From assembly GCA_012512265.1 (NCBI GenBank), contig JAAZEM010000069.1:1-64000 (forward strand): 64,000 nucleotides of DNA, given 5' to 3'. The DNA comes from Armatimonadota bacterium (GTDB lineage Bacteria; Armatimonadota; JAAZEB01). Each line of letters starts with the position of its first letter. The first letter of the stretch is position 1. Below the pieces are notes generated by a model, which worked only from the letters and a program-made list of their open reading frames with translations, was not told where the DNA came from and did not search any database. Positions 1 through 8,844 of the stretch are shown piece by piece. A program made the position numbers and the translations under genes.

Positions 1-760
1 CGGCGCGCTCGGTGATGAGGGGCGCCGTCATGTTCGGCAGGCAGTCGATGACGTAGACGCACGGGTCCAGCTCGGCAAGCAGCGCGGCCACTTCCGGCTC
101 CATCTGGCCATTGCCGGAGAAGCCGAGGTTCAAGACGGGTCGGTCGAGGCGCCGGCCCAGGATCGCCGGGTGGCACATGCCAGGTCGGGATGCGCATCCG
201 CCGTGGACGATAGAGGTGCCATAGAAGACAATCGGGCGTTCGGTGCGCGGAGGCACCGGCTGGAAGCGGGCCTTTGGATCGACGCCCACCTCCACGGAAG
301 TTACCCCGTTATAGAGGGGGAGATAGACGCGGTAAGCCCGGTAGCCGGGCTTCAGGCCGGAGGCGAGCTTCGCCTGCACCTTGGGTCCGCTCTCGGGGCG
401 GCCCACCCCGACCCAATGCCAGCGGCCATCATCGCCACGGGTATACAGATCGAGGCCGCTCACGCCGGTCGCCGGCATATGCGGCATCGCGAGGTTGCTC
501 GAGCGCAACACCCAGCGCGCGGAGATCTCGGTGGCATCCGTTTCGAAGTGGAAACAGATCCCCGCCGAGTGTCGGCTGAGGTTCCACACCGGATCGCGCA
601 CCACGCCTTTCGCCTTCGCCGGAAGCCGGTCGTAATAGGCCTCCGTCTCCTCCCAGCCTTTGCCCTCCACGCCCCAATCCTGGACGTTGTACCAGGCGAT
701 GCCGTCATCAGCGTCGCGTCCCGCCATCTCCGGGTCCAGTTTGCTCAGATCGCTTGCCAT
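1..760 (-). CDS. SGNH/GDSL-type hydrolase, C-terminus cut off by window edge
   Basis: Absent from the ORF track because it runs off the left edge. Reading the minus strand from the ATG at 760 gives about 253 open codons starting MASDLSKLDPEMAG. The middle carries GVSGLDLYTR, close to the GxDLY signature of the N-terminal domain found before some SGNH hydrolases, and later IVFYGTSIVHGGCASRPG, the block I region whose Ser (GTS) is the nucleophile. NLGFSGNGQMEPEVA follows and fits block II/III (Gly and Asn). The catalytic Asp/His block would lie outside the window. A GAGGAG Shine-Dalgarno precedes the ATG. Such proteins are esterases or acylhydrolases, often carbohydrate deacetylases, which suits the divergent GH42 gene. 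The family is fairly certain; the substrate is unknown. Confidence 0.85.
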   Translation of the reverse strand, partial: MASDLSKLDPEMAGRDADDGIAWYNVQDWGVEGKGWEETEAYYDRLPAKAKGVVRDPVWNLSRHSAGICFHFETDATEISARWVLRSSNLAMPHMPATGVSGLDLYTRGDDGRWHWVGVGRPESGPKVQAKLASGLKPGYRAYRVYLPLYNGVTSVEVGVDPKARFQPVPPRTERPIVFYGTSIVHGGCASRPGMCHPAILGRRLDRPVLNLGFSGNGQMEPEVAALLAELDPCVYVIDCLPNMTAPLITERA

Positions 761-1035
761 GGGGTCTCCTCGTTCCTGCCCTGCAACGGCCCCGCCCTCC
801 AGATCGCCTTGGGCACGCCTGCGCGGGCGCCGGCCGTTCTGTCTCACGCAACAATAAGATGGCTTTCCGCCTCGCGGGGTATCGACGAGCGTTCAGCCCG
901 CGGCGTACTTCCCTGGTGAAGCAGGCTGTTCCTGCCTGCCTTCCGTTGTCCGGTGGTTGTCCGTGGGCTCGACAAGGATCCCCGGCGGGCGGCGTGGTAA
1001 TGAGAGGGGGATGCCGTGTGGGAGAGGAGCTTTGC

Positions 1036-3003
1036 ATGGAGCTATCAGGTCCGCCGTACCTGGGTGCGGCCTACTATCCGGAAGATTGGCCCCTGGATCA
1101 GATTGACGACGATATCGCCCTGATGCTTGAGGCGGGGATGAACGTCATGCGTGTGGGCGAGTTCGCCTGGAGCCGCATGGAGCCGCGCGAGGGAGAGTAT
1201 GATTTTGAGTGGCTCCACCTCGTGATCGAGAAGCTGGGCCAGGCGGGGATTCCGACGATTCTGGGCACTCCCACGTGCACGCCCCCGGCCTGGCTGGCGG
1301 AGCGATACCCCGAAATTCTGGTGATGTCGGATCAGGGGCGGCGCGCTGGACACGGCGGCCGGCGACACGCCTGCCCAAACAGCCCCGTTTACCGGGAGCA
1401 CTGCGCGCGTATCGTCACGCGCATGGCCGAGGAGTTCGGGCACGACCCGCGCGTCATCGGCTGGCAGATCGACAACGAGCTGTTTCCCGCCGGCCCCCGG
1501 GGCTGTTGTTGCCCGGTGTGCCATGCCAAGTTTCAGGAGGCGATGCGCGAGCGTTTCGGCACCATCGAGGCGCTCAACGAGGCTTGGGGCACCCACCTGT
1601 GGAGCCAGGCCTACCAGGATTTCCGGCAGCTCCCGATCCCACGCACCGACGTCCGGCATCATCCGTCGCTCCTCACCGCGTGGATGTGCTTCCAGTCGGA
1701 TTCCTATATTGAGTTTGCCCACGCGCAGGCAGAGATTCTCCACCGCCTGGCCACACAGCCGGTTGGCACCGATATGATGCCCACGGGCGCGCTGAACTAC
1801 CATCAGATGCACCGCAAGCTGGATGTGGTCCAGTTCAACCACTACAACAGCCCGGAGAACCTGGGGCAGGCGGCGTTCTGGATGGATCTTTGCCGGCCTA
1901 TCAAGGAAGCGCCCTTCTGGAATACGGAGACCTCCACCTGCTGGAACGGCGGCGTCACGGCGAATGGCTATAAGCCGTCCGGCTTCTGCCGGGCCAACTC
2001 CTGGCTCCCGATTGCCCTCGGCGCAGAGGCCAACCTGTACTGGCTGTGGCGCGCGCACTGGAGCGGCCAGGAGCTGATGCACGGCTCCGTCATCTCCAGC
2101 TGTGGCCGGCCGCTGCACATCTTCGGCGAGGTGCGCGAGGTCGCCCGCGGCTTCCGCGCGGCGGCCGACTTCCTCAACGGCACCCGCGTCGCTCGCCCGA
2201 AGGTGGCCCTCCACTTCTCCGGGTTTGCCTGGTGGCTCTTCGAGCACCAGCCGATGGTGAACGGGTTCCGCTACCTCGACCAGTTGCTGGATGGCTTCTA
2301 TCGACCGCTGCTCCAGGCCCAGATCGGCGTCGATGTGATCGATCCCGCGGCTTCTCTGGAGCCGTACACCGTGGTCTGCTCTCCCTTCTTGCCGGCGCTG
2401 GATGAGGCCGGTCTGCGCGAGCGCCTGTTGCCGTGGCTCGAAGCGGGCGGCACCTGGATCGCCGGTCCGCTGACCGACATCCGAACGCTGGATGCGACGA
2501 AGTATCGTCATGCGCCGTATGGCTCCCTGGAAGAGTGGGCCGGGGTCACCTGCCGGTATCAGATCCCGGGAGAGCCACAAAGCTTTGCCCTTCGCTGGCG
2601 CGACCGCTCCATCTCGGGTGGCTCGGTGTGGTATGATGGCCTGGAGCCGCACCATGCCGAAGCGGTGGCTACCTACGCCGATGGGCCGCTCAAGGGGCTG
2701 GCGGGGGTCACGTGCACGCCGGTAGGCAAGGGGCAGCTGCTGCTCCTGGGCACGCTGCCGCGCGGTGAGGAGGTTCGGGAGATGGTCTTGGGCGCGGGCG
2801 GGTATCGCGCGGCCGAAGCCACGCCGAACCTGCTGGTGGTGCCCCGAGAGGGTCCGGGGGGGCGCGGGCTCATCGTTCTCGACCTCGGAAACCAAGCGGG
2901 GATGCTGACGCTGCCGCAACCGGCCACCGACCTCTTGACGGGAAGACGCCATGAGGGGCGCATCGAAGTGGCTCCCTATGGGGTGATGGTCCTGCGCTAC
3001 TGA
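1036..3003 (+). CDS. Glycoside hydrolase family 42 beta-galactosidase
   Basis: 655 aa, the usual GH42 length. It should hydrolyse terminal beta-galactosides (retaining mechanism) in the cytoplasm. The N-terminal barrel begins YLGAAYYPEDWP and continues MRVGEFAWSRMEP, both typical. GWQIDNEL holds the acid/base Glu (about residue 148) and FWNTETSTCWNG the nucleophile Glu (about 298). The RGCCCPVCHAKF cluster matches the zinc-binding cysteines of many GH42 enzymes. A trimerisation (Rossmann-like) domain and a small beta domain follow. The ORF track opens at 754, but the ATG at 1036 has GGAGAGGAG just upstream and starts exactly where the family starts, so the 94-residue extension is rejected. 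It is divergent from the SGNH hydrolase and could share its promoter region. Confidence 0.95.
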   Translation: MELSGPPYLGAAYYPEDWPLDQIDDDIALMLEAGMNVMRVGEFAWSRMEPREGEYDFEWLHLVIEKLGQAGIPTILGTPTCTPPAWLAERYPEILVMSDQGRRAGHGGRRHACPNSPVYREHCARIVTRMAEEFGHDPRVIGWQIDNELFPAGPRGCCCPVCHAKFQEAMRERFGTIEALNEAWGTHLWSQAYQDFRQLPIPRTDVRHHPSLLTAWMCFQSDSYIEFAHAQAEILHRLATQPVGTDMMPTGALNYHQMHRKLDVVQFNHYNSPENLGQAAFWMDLCRPIKEAPFWNTETSTCWNGGVTANGYKPSGFCRANSWLPIALGAEANLYWLWRAHWSGQELMHGSVISSCGRPLHIFGEVREVARGFRAAADFLNGTRVARPKVALHFSGFAWWLFEHQPMVNGFRYLDQLLDGFYRPLLQAQIGVDVIDPAASLEPYTVVCSPFLPALDEAGLRERLLPWLEAGGTWIAGPLTDIRTLDATKYRHAPYGSLEEWAGVTCRYQIPGEPQSFALRWRDRSISGGSVWYDGLEPHHAEAVATYADGPLKGLAGVTCTPVGKGQLLLLGTLPRGEEVREMVLGAGGYRAAEATPNLLVVPREGPGGRGLIVLDLGNQAGMLTLPQPATDLLTGRRHEGRIEVAPYGVMVLRY

Positions 3004-3124
3004 GGGCCTCGCCGACGGACCGGTCAGTGGCGGGCGAGCGAACACCGCGCCGCACTGGCCGGCCCATAAGGGCGTCTTCTACGCGCACTGATCCTTCCTG
3101 GCGCGTTCCCTTTCGCTTTTCCCC

Positions 3125-3153
3125 TTGACAGGCCAGGCGCGGGCAATTATCAT
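3125..3153 (+). promoter_or_regulatory. Sigma-70 promoter of prepilin gene 1
   Basis: TTGACA (3125-3130), 17-bp spacer, TATCAT (3148-3153). The predicted transcript starts near 3160, leaving a leader of about 95 nt before the ATG at 3256. Confidence 0.7.
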
Positions 3154-3255
3154 GAGAGTAATGGAAGGCGAGCACCGTGCGTATCTGCCCCCAGACCGCT
3201 GGTGAGGTGCGTGCCGGCAGGTGACGAGCTTTCCCGACACACGTGGAGGTAGAAG

Positions 3256-3900
3256 ATGATGGAGAAGCAGAGTGGTCGGGGTTTTACGCTCATCGAACTG
3301 CTCGTTGTCATAGCGATTATCGCTATACTCGCGGCGATCTTATTCCCCGTTTTCGCTCGGGCGCGAGAGAACGCGCGGAAGACAAACTGCGCGTCCAACG
3401 TCAAGCAGATTCTCCTGGGCATCCATCAGTATGCTCAGGATTACGATGAGGTACTCCCCTACGCCTCGCAGTGGGGCTCGCCGTTGCAGCCCTGGCACTA
3501 CTATCTGCAGCCCTACCTGAAGAACTCGGGCATCCTGAAATGCCCGTCGTACACGGCTGCGACCCAGGGGTACGGCTGGAACTACCAGAACTTCGGCTAC
3601 TATTCTTCGGGAACGGGGGCGTTCTCGAACAATCCGGGGCGTGCCCTGGCGGCGGTTCCGGTGCCTGCGGAGACGATCCTCATCGCGGATAATCCGGATG
3701 CGGGCATGTATGGCGCGGGCGGTATTTTTGCCTACGGGCCGACGCAGATGAACCCATCTGGCGCAGCAGCGAATCCCGGTAACGCTCCGGCTCGGCACAG
3801 CGACGGCGGCAACTACGGGTTCGTGGATGGCCACGTGAAGTGGCTGGCCGCGCAGGCGGCTGCCTCGCAGGATCGGTTGTGGACCGTGGCGGAGGACTGA
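3256..3900 (+). CDS. DUF1559-type prepilin-like protein (H-X9-DG family)
   Basis: 214 aa. After a short basic leader (MMEKQSGRG) comes the type III prepilin signal [18 protein letters not shown], cut after Gly by a PilD-like peptidase and methylated on Phe; the hydrophobic helix then anchors it in the membrane or a pseudopilus. [19 protein letters not shown] is the lineage-typical region, and the C-terminal [16 protein letters not shown] is the H-X9-DG motif. GGAGG lies upstream; ATG at 3259 is an equally possible start. Proteins of this family are very numerous in Planctomycetes and Armatimonadota and usually stand alone, as here, with their own promoter and terminator. The family is certain, the function unknown (pseudopilin or secretion-linked). 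Confidence 0.92.
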   Translation: MMEKQSGRGFTLIELLVVIAIIAILAAILFPVFARARENARKTNCASNVKQILLGIHQYAQDYDEVLPYASQWGSPLQPWHYYLQPYLKNSGILKCPSYTAATQGYGWNYQNFGYYSSGTGAFSNNPGRALAAVPVPAETILIADNPDAGMYGAGGIFAYGPTQMNPSGAAANPGNAPARHSDGGNYGFVDGHVKWLAAQAAASQDRLWTVAED

Positions 3901-3929
3901 GCCCTCGGGAAGCAGCCACAACAACGAAC

Positions 3930-3971
3930 GGGCGGGGAGCACCTTATTCGGTGCTCCCCGCCCAGTTTTTT
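3930..3971 (+). terminator. Rho-independent terminator after prepilin gene 1
   Basis: Perfect 14-bp stem GGGCGGGGAGCACC / GGTGCTCCCCGCCC with a 6-nt loop (TTATTC), followed by AG and six T (3966-3971). It sits 29 nt after the stop codon and before the convergent URO-D gene. Confidence 0.93.
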
Positions 3972-4038
3972 GCCACTGGAAGTCATGGCGGCGCGGCTCC
4001 CAAGGGCATAGGTGGAGCCAATCCGCGCGCGCCGCTTC

Positions 4039-5199
4039 TCAGTACCATCCCTCCGCTTCGACGACTTCGCGCAGAGCAAGCAGATTCTCCGGTGGCACGC
4101 GCGGCGCCACCGAGCAGGCGCTGCTCAGAATGTAGCCGCCGCCCGCCTTCGCCGCGCGCAGGCGGTCGCGCGCGCTCTGGCGGCACTCCTCCACCGAGCC
4201 ACGCAGGAGCACGTTGACGGAGTCGAGGTTGCCCTTCAGGAAGAGGCGGTCACCGACGCGCTGCTTGGCATCCGCCAGATCGGTATCTCCCAGCGGGGGC
4301 GGGTCCATCGTATCGATACCGTCGATGCCGGTGGCCTGCATCAGCTCCAGGCGGTCGCCGATAGCGCCGCAGGTGTGCGTGTAGGCCTTGACGCCCGCGG
4401 CGTGGATCGCCTCCACCACCTGGCGCTCGTAAGGGAGGACGAACTCCTCGTACATCGCCTTCGAGATGAAGCCGCCGCCCGCGAACGCCGAGGAGATCAG
4501 CACGGCATCCACCCCGCGCGAGGCCTGTAGAGTGGCCAGAGCGCTGGCGCCCGCGGCAAACCGGGCCAGAAGCGCGTGGCGCTTCTCCGGGTCGGTCAAC
4601 AGCGCCATGAGGCCCTCCTCATAGCCCAGCCGCTCCATCAACTGCGTGAAGGGCGAGAAGACCTCACTGTGGACACTGAGACGATTCCCCACGCGGGCGA
4701 TGACGCCGTCGATAATCGCCGTAAGGTAGGGCGGAAAGAAGTCGTCGCCGGATCCGGAGAGGGGCTCCAGGTCGTAATGGAAGGGATACTTCAGGCCGCC
4801 GAGGGTGTGCGGGTCCTCATAGAAGACCTGATCGGGATCGATCTCTTCGAGGGCGAGCCGGGGTGTCTCGACCTCGTGGGGGAGATCGTCTGGAGGGCAG
4901 AGGCAGCGCCCGCCCCGCTTCCAGTGGATCACCTCTCCCTCGGGCGTTTTCTCGATGCGTTCCACCAGATCGTCGGCGTGAGGCGGGCGCCCCGGGAGGT
5001 TGATCAGGATGCCATCGAAGCCGTAGCGCTCGGCGAGGGAGATGAAGCAATCGATGATCGTCTCGTTATGCAGCCAGTAGTCGGCCGCGGAGACGCCGCA
5101 GTGTACGAGATAATGCCCGATGGAGAGCTGGCACATCAGCGGGACGCGGTCCGGCTGTCGCCGCTCCATCGCGGCAAGGAGGCGTTCTCGGGAAGTCAT
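4039..5199 (-). CDS. Uroporphyrinogen decarboxylase-like (MtaA/URO-D family) protein
   Basis: 386 aa from the ATG at 5199. The opening MTSRERLLAAMERRQPDRVP is standard for the URO-D superfamily. GVKAYTHTCGAIGD carries the His-x-Cys found in the zinc site of MtaA/CmuA-type methylcobalamin methyltransferases, and GIDGIDTMDPPPLGDTDL and FLKGNLDSVNVLLRGS fit the barrel's C-terminal half. True heme-pathway HemE lacks this HxC, so corrinoid-dependent methyl transfer or an unknown reaction is more likely than heme synthesis. The ORF track uses a TTG at 5220 that overlaps the previous stop; the ATG has AGGAA upstream and is preferred. It lies 17 nt after prepilin gene 2 and is probably co-transcribed with it. 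Confidence 0.85.
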   Translation of the reverse strand: MTSRERLLAAMERRQPDRVPLMCQLSIGHYLVHCGVSAADYWLHNETIIDCFISLAERYGFDGILINLPGRPPHADDLVERIEKTPEGEVIHWKRGGRCLCPPDDLPHEVETPRLALEEIDPDQVFYEDPHTLGGLKYPFHYDLEPLSGSGDDFFPPYLTAIIDGVIARVGNRLSVHSEVFSPFTQLMERLGYEEGLMALLTDPEKRHALLARFAAGASALATLQASRGVDAVLISSAFAGGGFISKAMYEEFVLPYERQVVEAIHAAGVKAYTHTCGAIGDRLELMQATGIDGIDTMDPPPLGDTDLADAKQRVGDRLFLKGNLDSVNVLLRGSVEECRQSARDRLRAAKAGGGYILSSACSVAPRVPPENLLALREVVEAEGWY

Positions 5200-5216
5200 A
5201 TCCGCTGGGTTCCTAT

Positions 5217-5879
5217 TCAATCCTCCTGGATGGTGAAGAGGCGCTTCTGGGCGCGCGCCTCACGCTGCGGGAGGAACTTCACGTGCCCGTCCACGAACGC
5301 GTAGTTGCCCCCGTCGGTGTGAAGGTTTGGGGTGTAGCTCACCGCGCCCGTCGCATAGACCAGGTATATGTGGTTGTCGGTGTAATAGGAGATATCGCCG
5401 AGCATGATCGTCTCGGCTGGCACCGGAACCTGCGCGAGCGCCACCCACGGCTTGCCATCGCCGTCGTAGTAGCCCACGCCATTAAGGTAACTCGCGTCGT
5501 TCGTGCCGATGTTCCAGCCATAGCCGGTCTGCTGAAGCGGGATGCCGGTCACGGGATTCACGGCGGTGCCCGTATAGCCGTTCGTGGTTTTGGATGGGCA
5601 CCGGAAGACGTTCCCGTTCTTCACGTACGGGTGGATCACGGAGGTCCAGAGCCCGTAGTTCGTGGGGGTAGCGAAGTTGCGCGCTTTGGGCAGCGTTTCG
5701 TCGTAGTCCTGGGCATAGGCCAGGGCGGCGAGAGCGAGCTGCTTGCAGTTGGAGAGGCAGTTGCTCTTGCGTGCGTTCTCTCGGGCTCGCGCAAAGACTG
5801 GAAATAGGATTGCCGCGAGAATGGCAATAATCGCAATGACGACGAGCAACTCAATCAAAGTGAAGCCCTTGCGAGTCAT
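5217..5879 (-). CDS. DUF1559-type prepilin-like protein (second copy)
   Basis: 220 aa from the ATG at 5879, which has AAAGGAA upstream; the ORF-track start at 5939 adds 20 residues before the signal and is rejected. [23 protein letters not shown] is the type III prepilin signal, followed by [19 protein letters not shown]; the C-terminal [16 protein letters not shown] is the H-X9-DG motif. It is a paralogue of 3256..3900, with near-identical N-termini and tails ([10 protein letters not shown] versus [10 protein letters not shown]) but a diverged middle. A promoter with a 75-nt leader precedes it and the URO-D-like gene follows by 17 nt. A substrate- or surface-related pseudopilin is the best guess. 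Confidence 0.92.
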   Translation of the reverse strand: MTRKGFTLIELLVVIAIIAILAAILFPVFARARENARKSNCLSNCKQLALAALAYAQDYDETLPKARNFATPTNYGLWTSVIHPYVKNGNVFRCPSKTTNGYTGTAVNPVTGIPLQQTGYGWNIGTNDASYLNGVGYYDGDGKPWVALAQVPVPAETIMLGDISYYTDNHIYLVYATGAVSYTPNLHTDGGNYAFVDGHVKFLPQREARAQKRLFTIQED

Positions 5880-5959
5880 GAAGAGTTCCTTTCTCCCACA
5901 TGCGGGAGCCATCAGGCCTGCGGCAAGTGCCCTCGTCACACTGCCTGGCGTGTGGCCTC

Positions 5960-5989
5960 AGTATAGCAAACCCCTTGGCAGGGTGTCAA
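5960..5989 (-). promoter_or_regulatory. Sigma-70 promoter of prepilin gene 2
   Basis: On the minus strand TTGACA (5989-5984), 18-bp spacer, TATACT (5965-5960), predicted start near 5953. It resembles the promoter of the first prepilin gene, so both are probably housekeeping-expressed. Confidence 0.72.
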
Positions 5990-6213
5990 TGCGATTCACG
6001 AGCTTGCGTGCGCGGCCTTTCGCTATCCGAAGATGGACACGAATAACCCGGACTTATCTTCAAGGAGGGGTTATCTGGCCCACGCCTTCCCATCGGTCCC
6101 CTTCATTCCGGGTATCGACGGCATCGCGGCTGTACCCTGCCGCGGCGTGGGCCGCGCCGTTCGGTTGGCGCGCTCCGCGAGCGGGTATGGAGAAGCATGG
6201 AGATGGGGGGATC

Positions 6214-7089
6214 ATGCGAATCTTGGCAGCGGTAGATGGCTCCCGAGCAGCGATGCAGGCCGCGCGCTATGCGGCGGAGCTGGCGCGGGCGACCGGCGGC
6301 TCGGTGGTCCTCGCGCGCGCGGTGTCGGAAGCGGTGGCACGTTCCAGAGCCTACCCGGCTCGCCCGCCCGAGGATCCGGTGCTGCACGAGGCGCGTGACG
6401 AGCTTCGCTCCGCGGGCGTTCCAATCGAAACCCGACTGATCGTCGCCCGGCCCGGCGAGGCGATCACGAACGAACTGAAAGCGGAGGCCTACGACCTGGT
6501 CACGCTCGGCAGCCGTGGCAAGGGCGAGAGTGGGAGCACCAGTCTTTTCCTGGGCAGCACCGCCCTGGAGGTGATCCGTAAAGCGCAGGTGCCGGTCCTC
6601 ATCGTTCGCGCCACGGAGAAGGGTGATCCTGCCGGCGGCGAGAAGGAGCCACGCATCTCCACGCTTCTCGTGCCGACCGATGGCTCGCTGGCCTCCATGA
6701 GCGCCGCCGACCTCGGTGCCTCGCTAGCTGGCGTCTTGGGCGCGCAGGCAACGCTCCTGCACGTGCATCCCCCCAGGCCGCCCCGGAAGGCCGGCGTGGC
6801 CGAGGCGGAGATCTTGCAGACGACCGCTGAGCCTTTCACACGCCGGGGTGTTGGTGTCCAGACCCAGGCCGTTGCCGGAGATCCGGCCTCCGCCATCTTG
6901 CGGGAGGCCCGCGAGGGCGCCTTCGATCTCATTGTGATGGGCACCTACGGTGCCGGGGAGGCGTGGCAGTACCGCATGCGCATGGGGAGTGTCGCCGAAA
7001 CGGTGCTCACCGGCGCCCCCTGCCCGGTGATCCTGGTGAAGCATGAGGTCACGATGGAGCTGGATGGGGGCGTCAGGCGCCACGAGTGA
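6214..7089 (+). CDS. Tandem universal stress protein (UspA, two domains)
   Basis: 291 aa with two UspA folds. Domain 1 runs from MRILAAVDGSRAAMQAARYAA to about residue 130 and carries the nucleotide loop GSRGKGESGSTSLFLGST; domain 2 starts near ISTLLVPTDGSLASM and has GTYGAGEAWQYRMRMGSVAE. The G-x2-G-x9-G(S/T) ATP-binding pattern is clear in domain 1 and slightly altered in domain 2. Such proteins bind ATP and modulate survival under stress or starvation in the cytoplasm. The ORF-track start at 5743 lies inside the divergent prepilin gene; the ATG at 6214 follows a GGAGATGGGGGG stretch and matches the family start. It is monocistronic. Confidence 0.92.
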   Translation: MRILAAVDGSRAAMQAARYAAELARATGGSVVLARAVSEAVARSRAYPARPPEDPVLHEARDELRSAGVPIETRLIVARPGEAITNELKAEAYDLVTLGSRGKGESGSTSLFLGSTALEVIRKAQVPVLIVRATEKGDPAGGEKEPRISTLLVPTDGSLASMSAADLGASLAGVLGAQATLLHVHPPRPPRKAGVAEAEILQTTAEPFTRRGVGVQTQAVAGDPASAILREAREGAFDLIVMGTYGAGEAWQYRMRMGSVAETVLTGAPCPVILVKHEVTMELDGGVRRHE

Positions 7090-7156
7090 TCTCGGGCGGC
7101 GACGGCGCGGTTGCCCTGGTAGCATCCCCCCAACCTTCTAGATTTGCGCCGCTACG

Positions 7157-7185
7157 TTGCCTCATTCCCAGGCGCCTGCTATAAT
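7157..7185 (+). promoter_or_regulatory. Sigma-70 promoter of gltX with very short leader
   Basis: TTGCCT (7157-7162), 17-bp spacer, perfect TATAAT (7180-7185). The predicted start is near 7192, only about 11 nt before the gltX ATG at 7203, so the leader would hold little more than the GGAGG site. Confidence 0.8.
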
Positions 7186-7202
7186 GGGGCCTGGAGGAAG
7201 TG

Positions 7203-8648
7203 ATGGCTGATCAGAAAGAAGTCCGCGTGCGCGTGGCGCCCAGCCCGACGGGCGATCCCCACGTTGGCACCGCCTATATCGCTCTGTTTAACTACGTCTT
7301 TGCCCGCCATTCGGGCGGGAAATTCATCTTGCGGATTGAGGATACCGACCGCACGCGCTCGACTCGCGAGAGCGAGGAGGCGATCCTGCGCGCGCTGCGC
7401 TGGATCGGCCTGGAGTGGGACGAGGGGCCGGACGTCGGTGGGCCCTACGGCCCCTACCGGCAGTCGGAGCGCGTCGAGATCTACAAGGAATATGCCTGGG
7501 AGCTCGTGCGCAAGGGCCGTGCCTACCCCTGCTTCTGCACCGCGGAGCGCCTGGCCGAGCTGCGCGCCGCGCAGAAGCAGGCGAAGCAGGACCTGGGCTA
7601 CGACTCGCTTTGCCGCTCCATCCCCCCCGCCGAGGCCGAGGCGCGCGTGAAGGCCGGCGAGTGCCACGTCATCCGGCTCGCCGTGCCCGACGAGGGCGAG
7701 ACGATTGTGCCAGACCGGCTCCGCGGCGAGCTGCGCTTCCAGAACGCACTGATTGACGACCAGATCCTCCTCAAAAGCGACGGCTTTCCCACCTACCACT
7801 TGGCGAACGTGGCCGACGATCACCTCATGAAGATCACCCACGTCATCCGCGCCGAGGAGTGGATCTCCTCTACGCCGAAGCACGTGCTCCTCTACGACGC
7901 CTTCGGGTGGGAGATGCCCGAGTGGATCCACATGCCCCTCCTGCGCAACCCGGATGGGAGTAAGATCTCTAAGCGGAAGCAGCCCGTCTCCATCGACTAC
8001 TATCGCGATATCGGCATCCTGCCCGAGGTGCTCCTCAACTTCCTGGCGCTGATGGGCTGGTCGATGGGCGGCGACCGCGAGCGCTTCACCCTGGACGAGA
8101 TGATCGCGGAGTTCTCGTTCGACAAGGTGACGCTGGGAGGACCGGTTTTCGATCTGGAGAAGCTCTCGTGGCTGAACGGAGCGGCTATCCGCGAGCTCTC
8201 CCCGCGCGAGCTCCTGGAACGCCTGAAAGCCTGGCGGCTGAACGATGACTTCCTGCTGGAGGTGATCCCCCTCGTCCACGAGCGGGTCCGCCGGCTGGAT
8301 GAGTTCATCCCGGCAACGACGTTCTACTTCGCGGGGGATCTCGACTACGCCAACGTGCCGGAGCTCGTTCCGAAGAACCGCGACGCCCGAGAGACGGCGA
8401 AGCTGCTGGAGGCGGCGCTCGAGATCGTCGACGCGAATCCCAACCTGGACAAGGAGATTCTGGAGACACGCTTCCGCGATCTGGCCGCTGCGCACGATTG
8501 GAAGCCGCGCGAGTTGTTCATGACGCTGCGAGTGGCCGTGACCGGGCGCACGGTGTCGCCGCCCCTTCTCGAGAGCATGCAGGTGATTGGCCGCGAGATC
8601 ACCCGCCGCCGGCTGCGCCAGGCGGCCGCCTTCCTCAAGGGCGCGTAG
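7203..8648 (+). CDS. gltX: Glutamyl-tRNA synthetase
   Basis: 481 aa, class I aminoacyl-tRNA synthetase charging tRNA-Glu (or tRNA-Gln as well in a non-discriminating form). [17 protein letters not shown] contains the HIGH-like motif [19 protein letters not shown] is the glutamate site, [12 protein letters not shown] is the KMSKS loop, and the C-terminal helical anticodon-binding half (from about residue 320) is full length. CFCTAERL retains a Cys-x-Cys as in zinc-bearing GluRS. The ORF track opens at a GTG at 7200; the ATG at 7203 is 5 nt from GGAGG and is the better start. It stands alone behind its own promoter. Confidence 0.97.
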   Translation: MADQKEVRVRVAPSPTGDPHVGTAYIALFNYVFARHSGGKFILRIEDTDRTRSTRESEEAILRALRWIGLEWDEGPDVGGPYGPYRQSERVEIYKEYAWELVRKGRAYPCFCTAERLAELRAAQKQAKQDLGYDSLCRSIPPAEAEARVKAGECHVIRLAVPDEGETIVPDRLRGELRFQNALIDDQILLKSDGFPTYHLANVADDHLMKITHVIRAEEWISSTPKHVLLYDAFGWEMPEWIHMPLLRNPDGSKISKRKQPVSIDYYRDIGILPEVLLNFLALMGWSMGGDRERFTLDEMIAEFSFDKVTLGGPVFDLEKLSWLNGAAIRELSPRELLERLKAWRLNDDFLLEVIPLVHERVRRLDEFIPATTFYFAGDLDYANVPELVPKNRDARETAKLLEAALEIVDANPNLDKEILETRFRDLAAAHDWKPRELFMTLRVAVTGRTVSPPLLESMQVIGREITRRRLRQAAAFLKGA

Positions 8649-8844
8649 GAGATGCGCGCGAACCACCGATGAGCGGCGAGTGGACCGGCCCTGTCGGTCA
8701 GGAAGGGGTATGCCACCCACGCCACCGGCGAAGGGCCGGCCCGCCTCCACACGCCTTCGGTGGCTTGCATCCTTGCGGTCTGCTGAAACTTTCGGCGTTC
8801 TGCCGAGTCCAAGAAGCGGCAACGACCGTGAGGGGTGAACGCCC

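Noticed and set aside
754-1035. 94-residue N-terminal extension of GH42
   Set aside because: ATG 1036 has a strong ribosome site and the family start; the extension is low-complexity translated intergenic DNA.
1045-3045. 666-codon ORF on the minus strand
   Set aside because: Complete overlap with GH42, which has catalytic motifs; the minus reading is Arg/Pro/Leu-rich with no domain.
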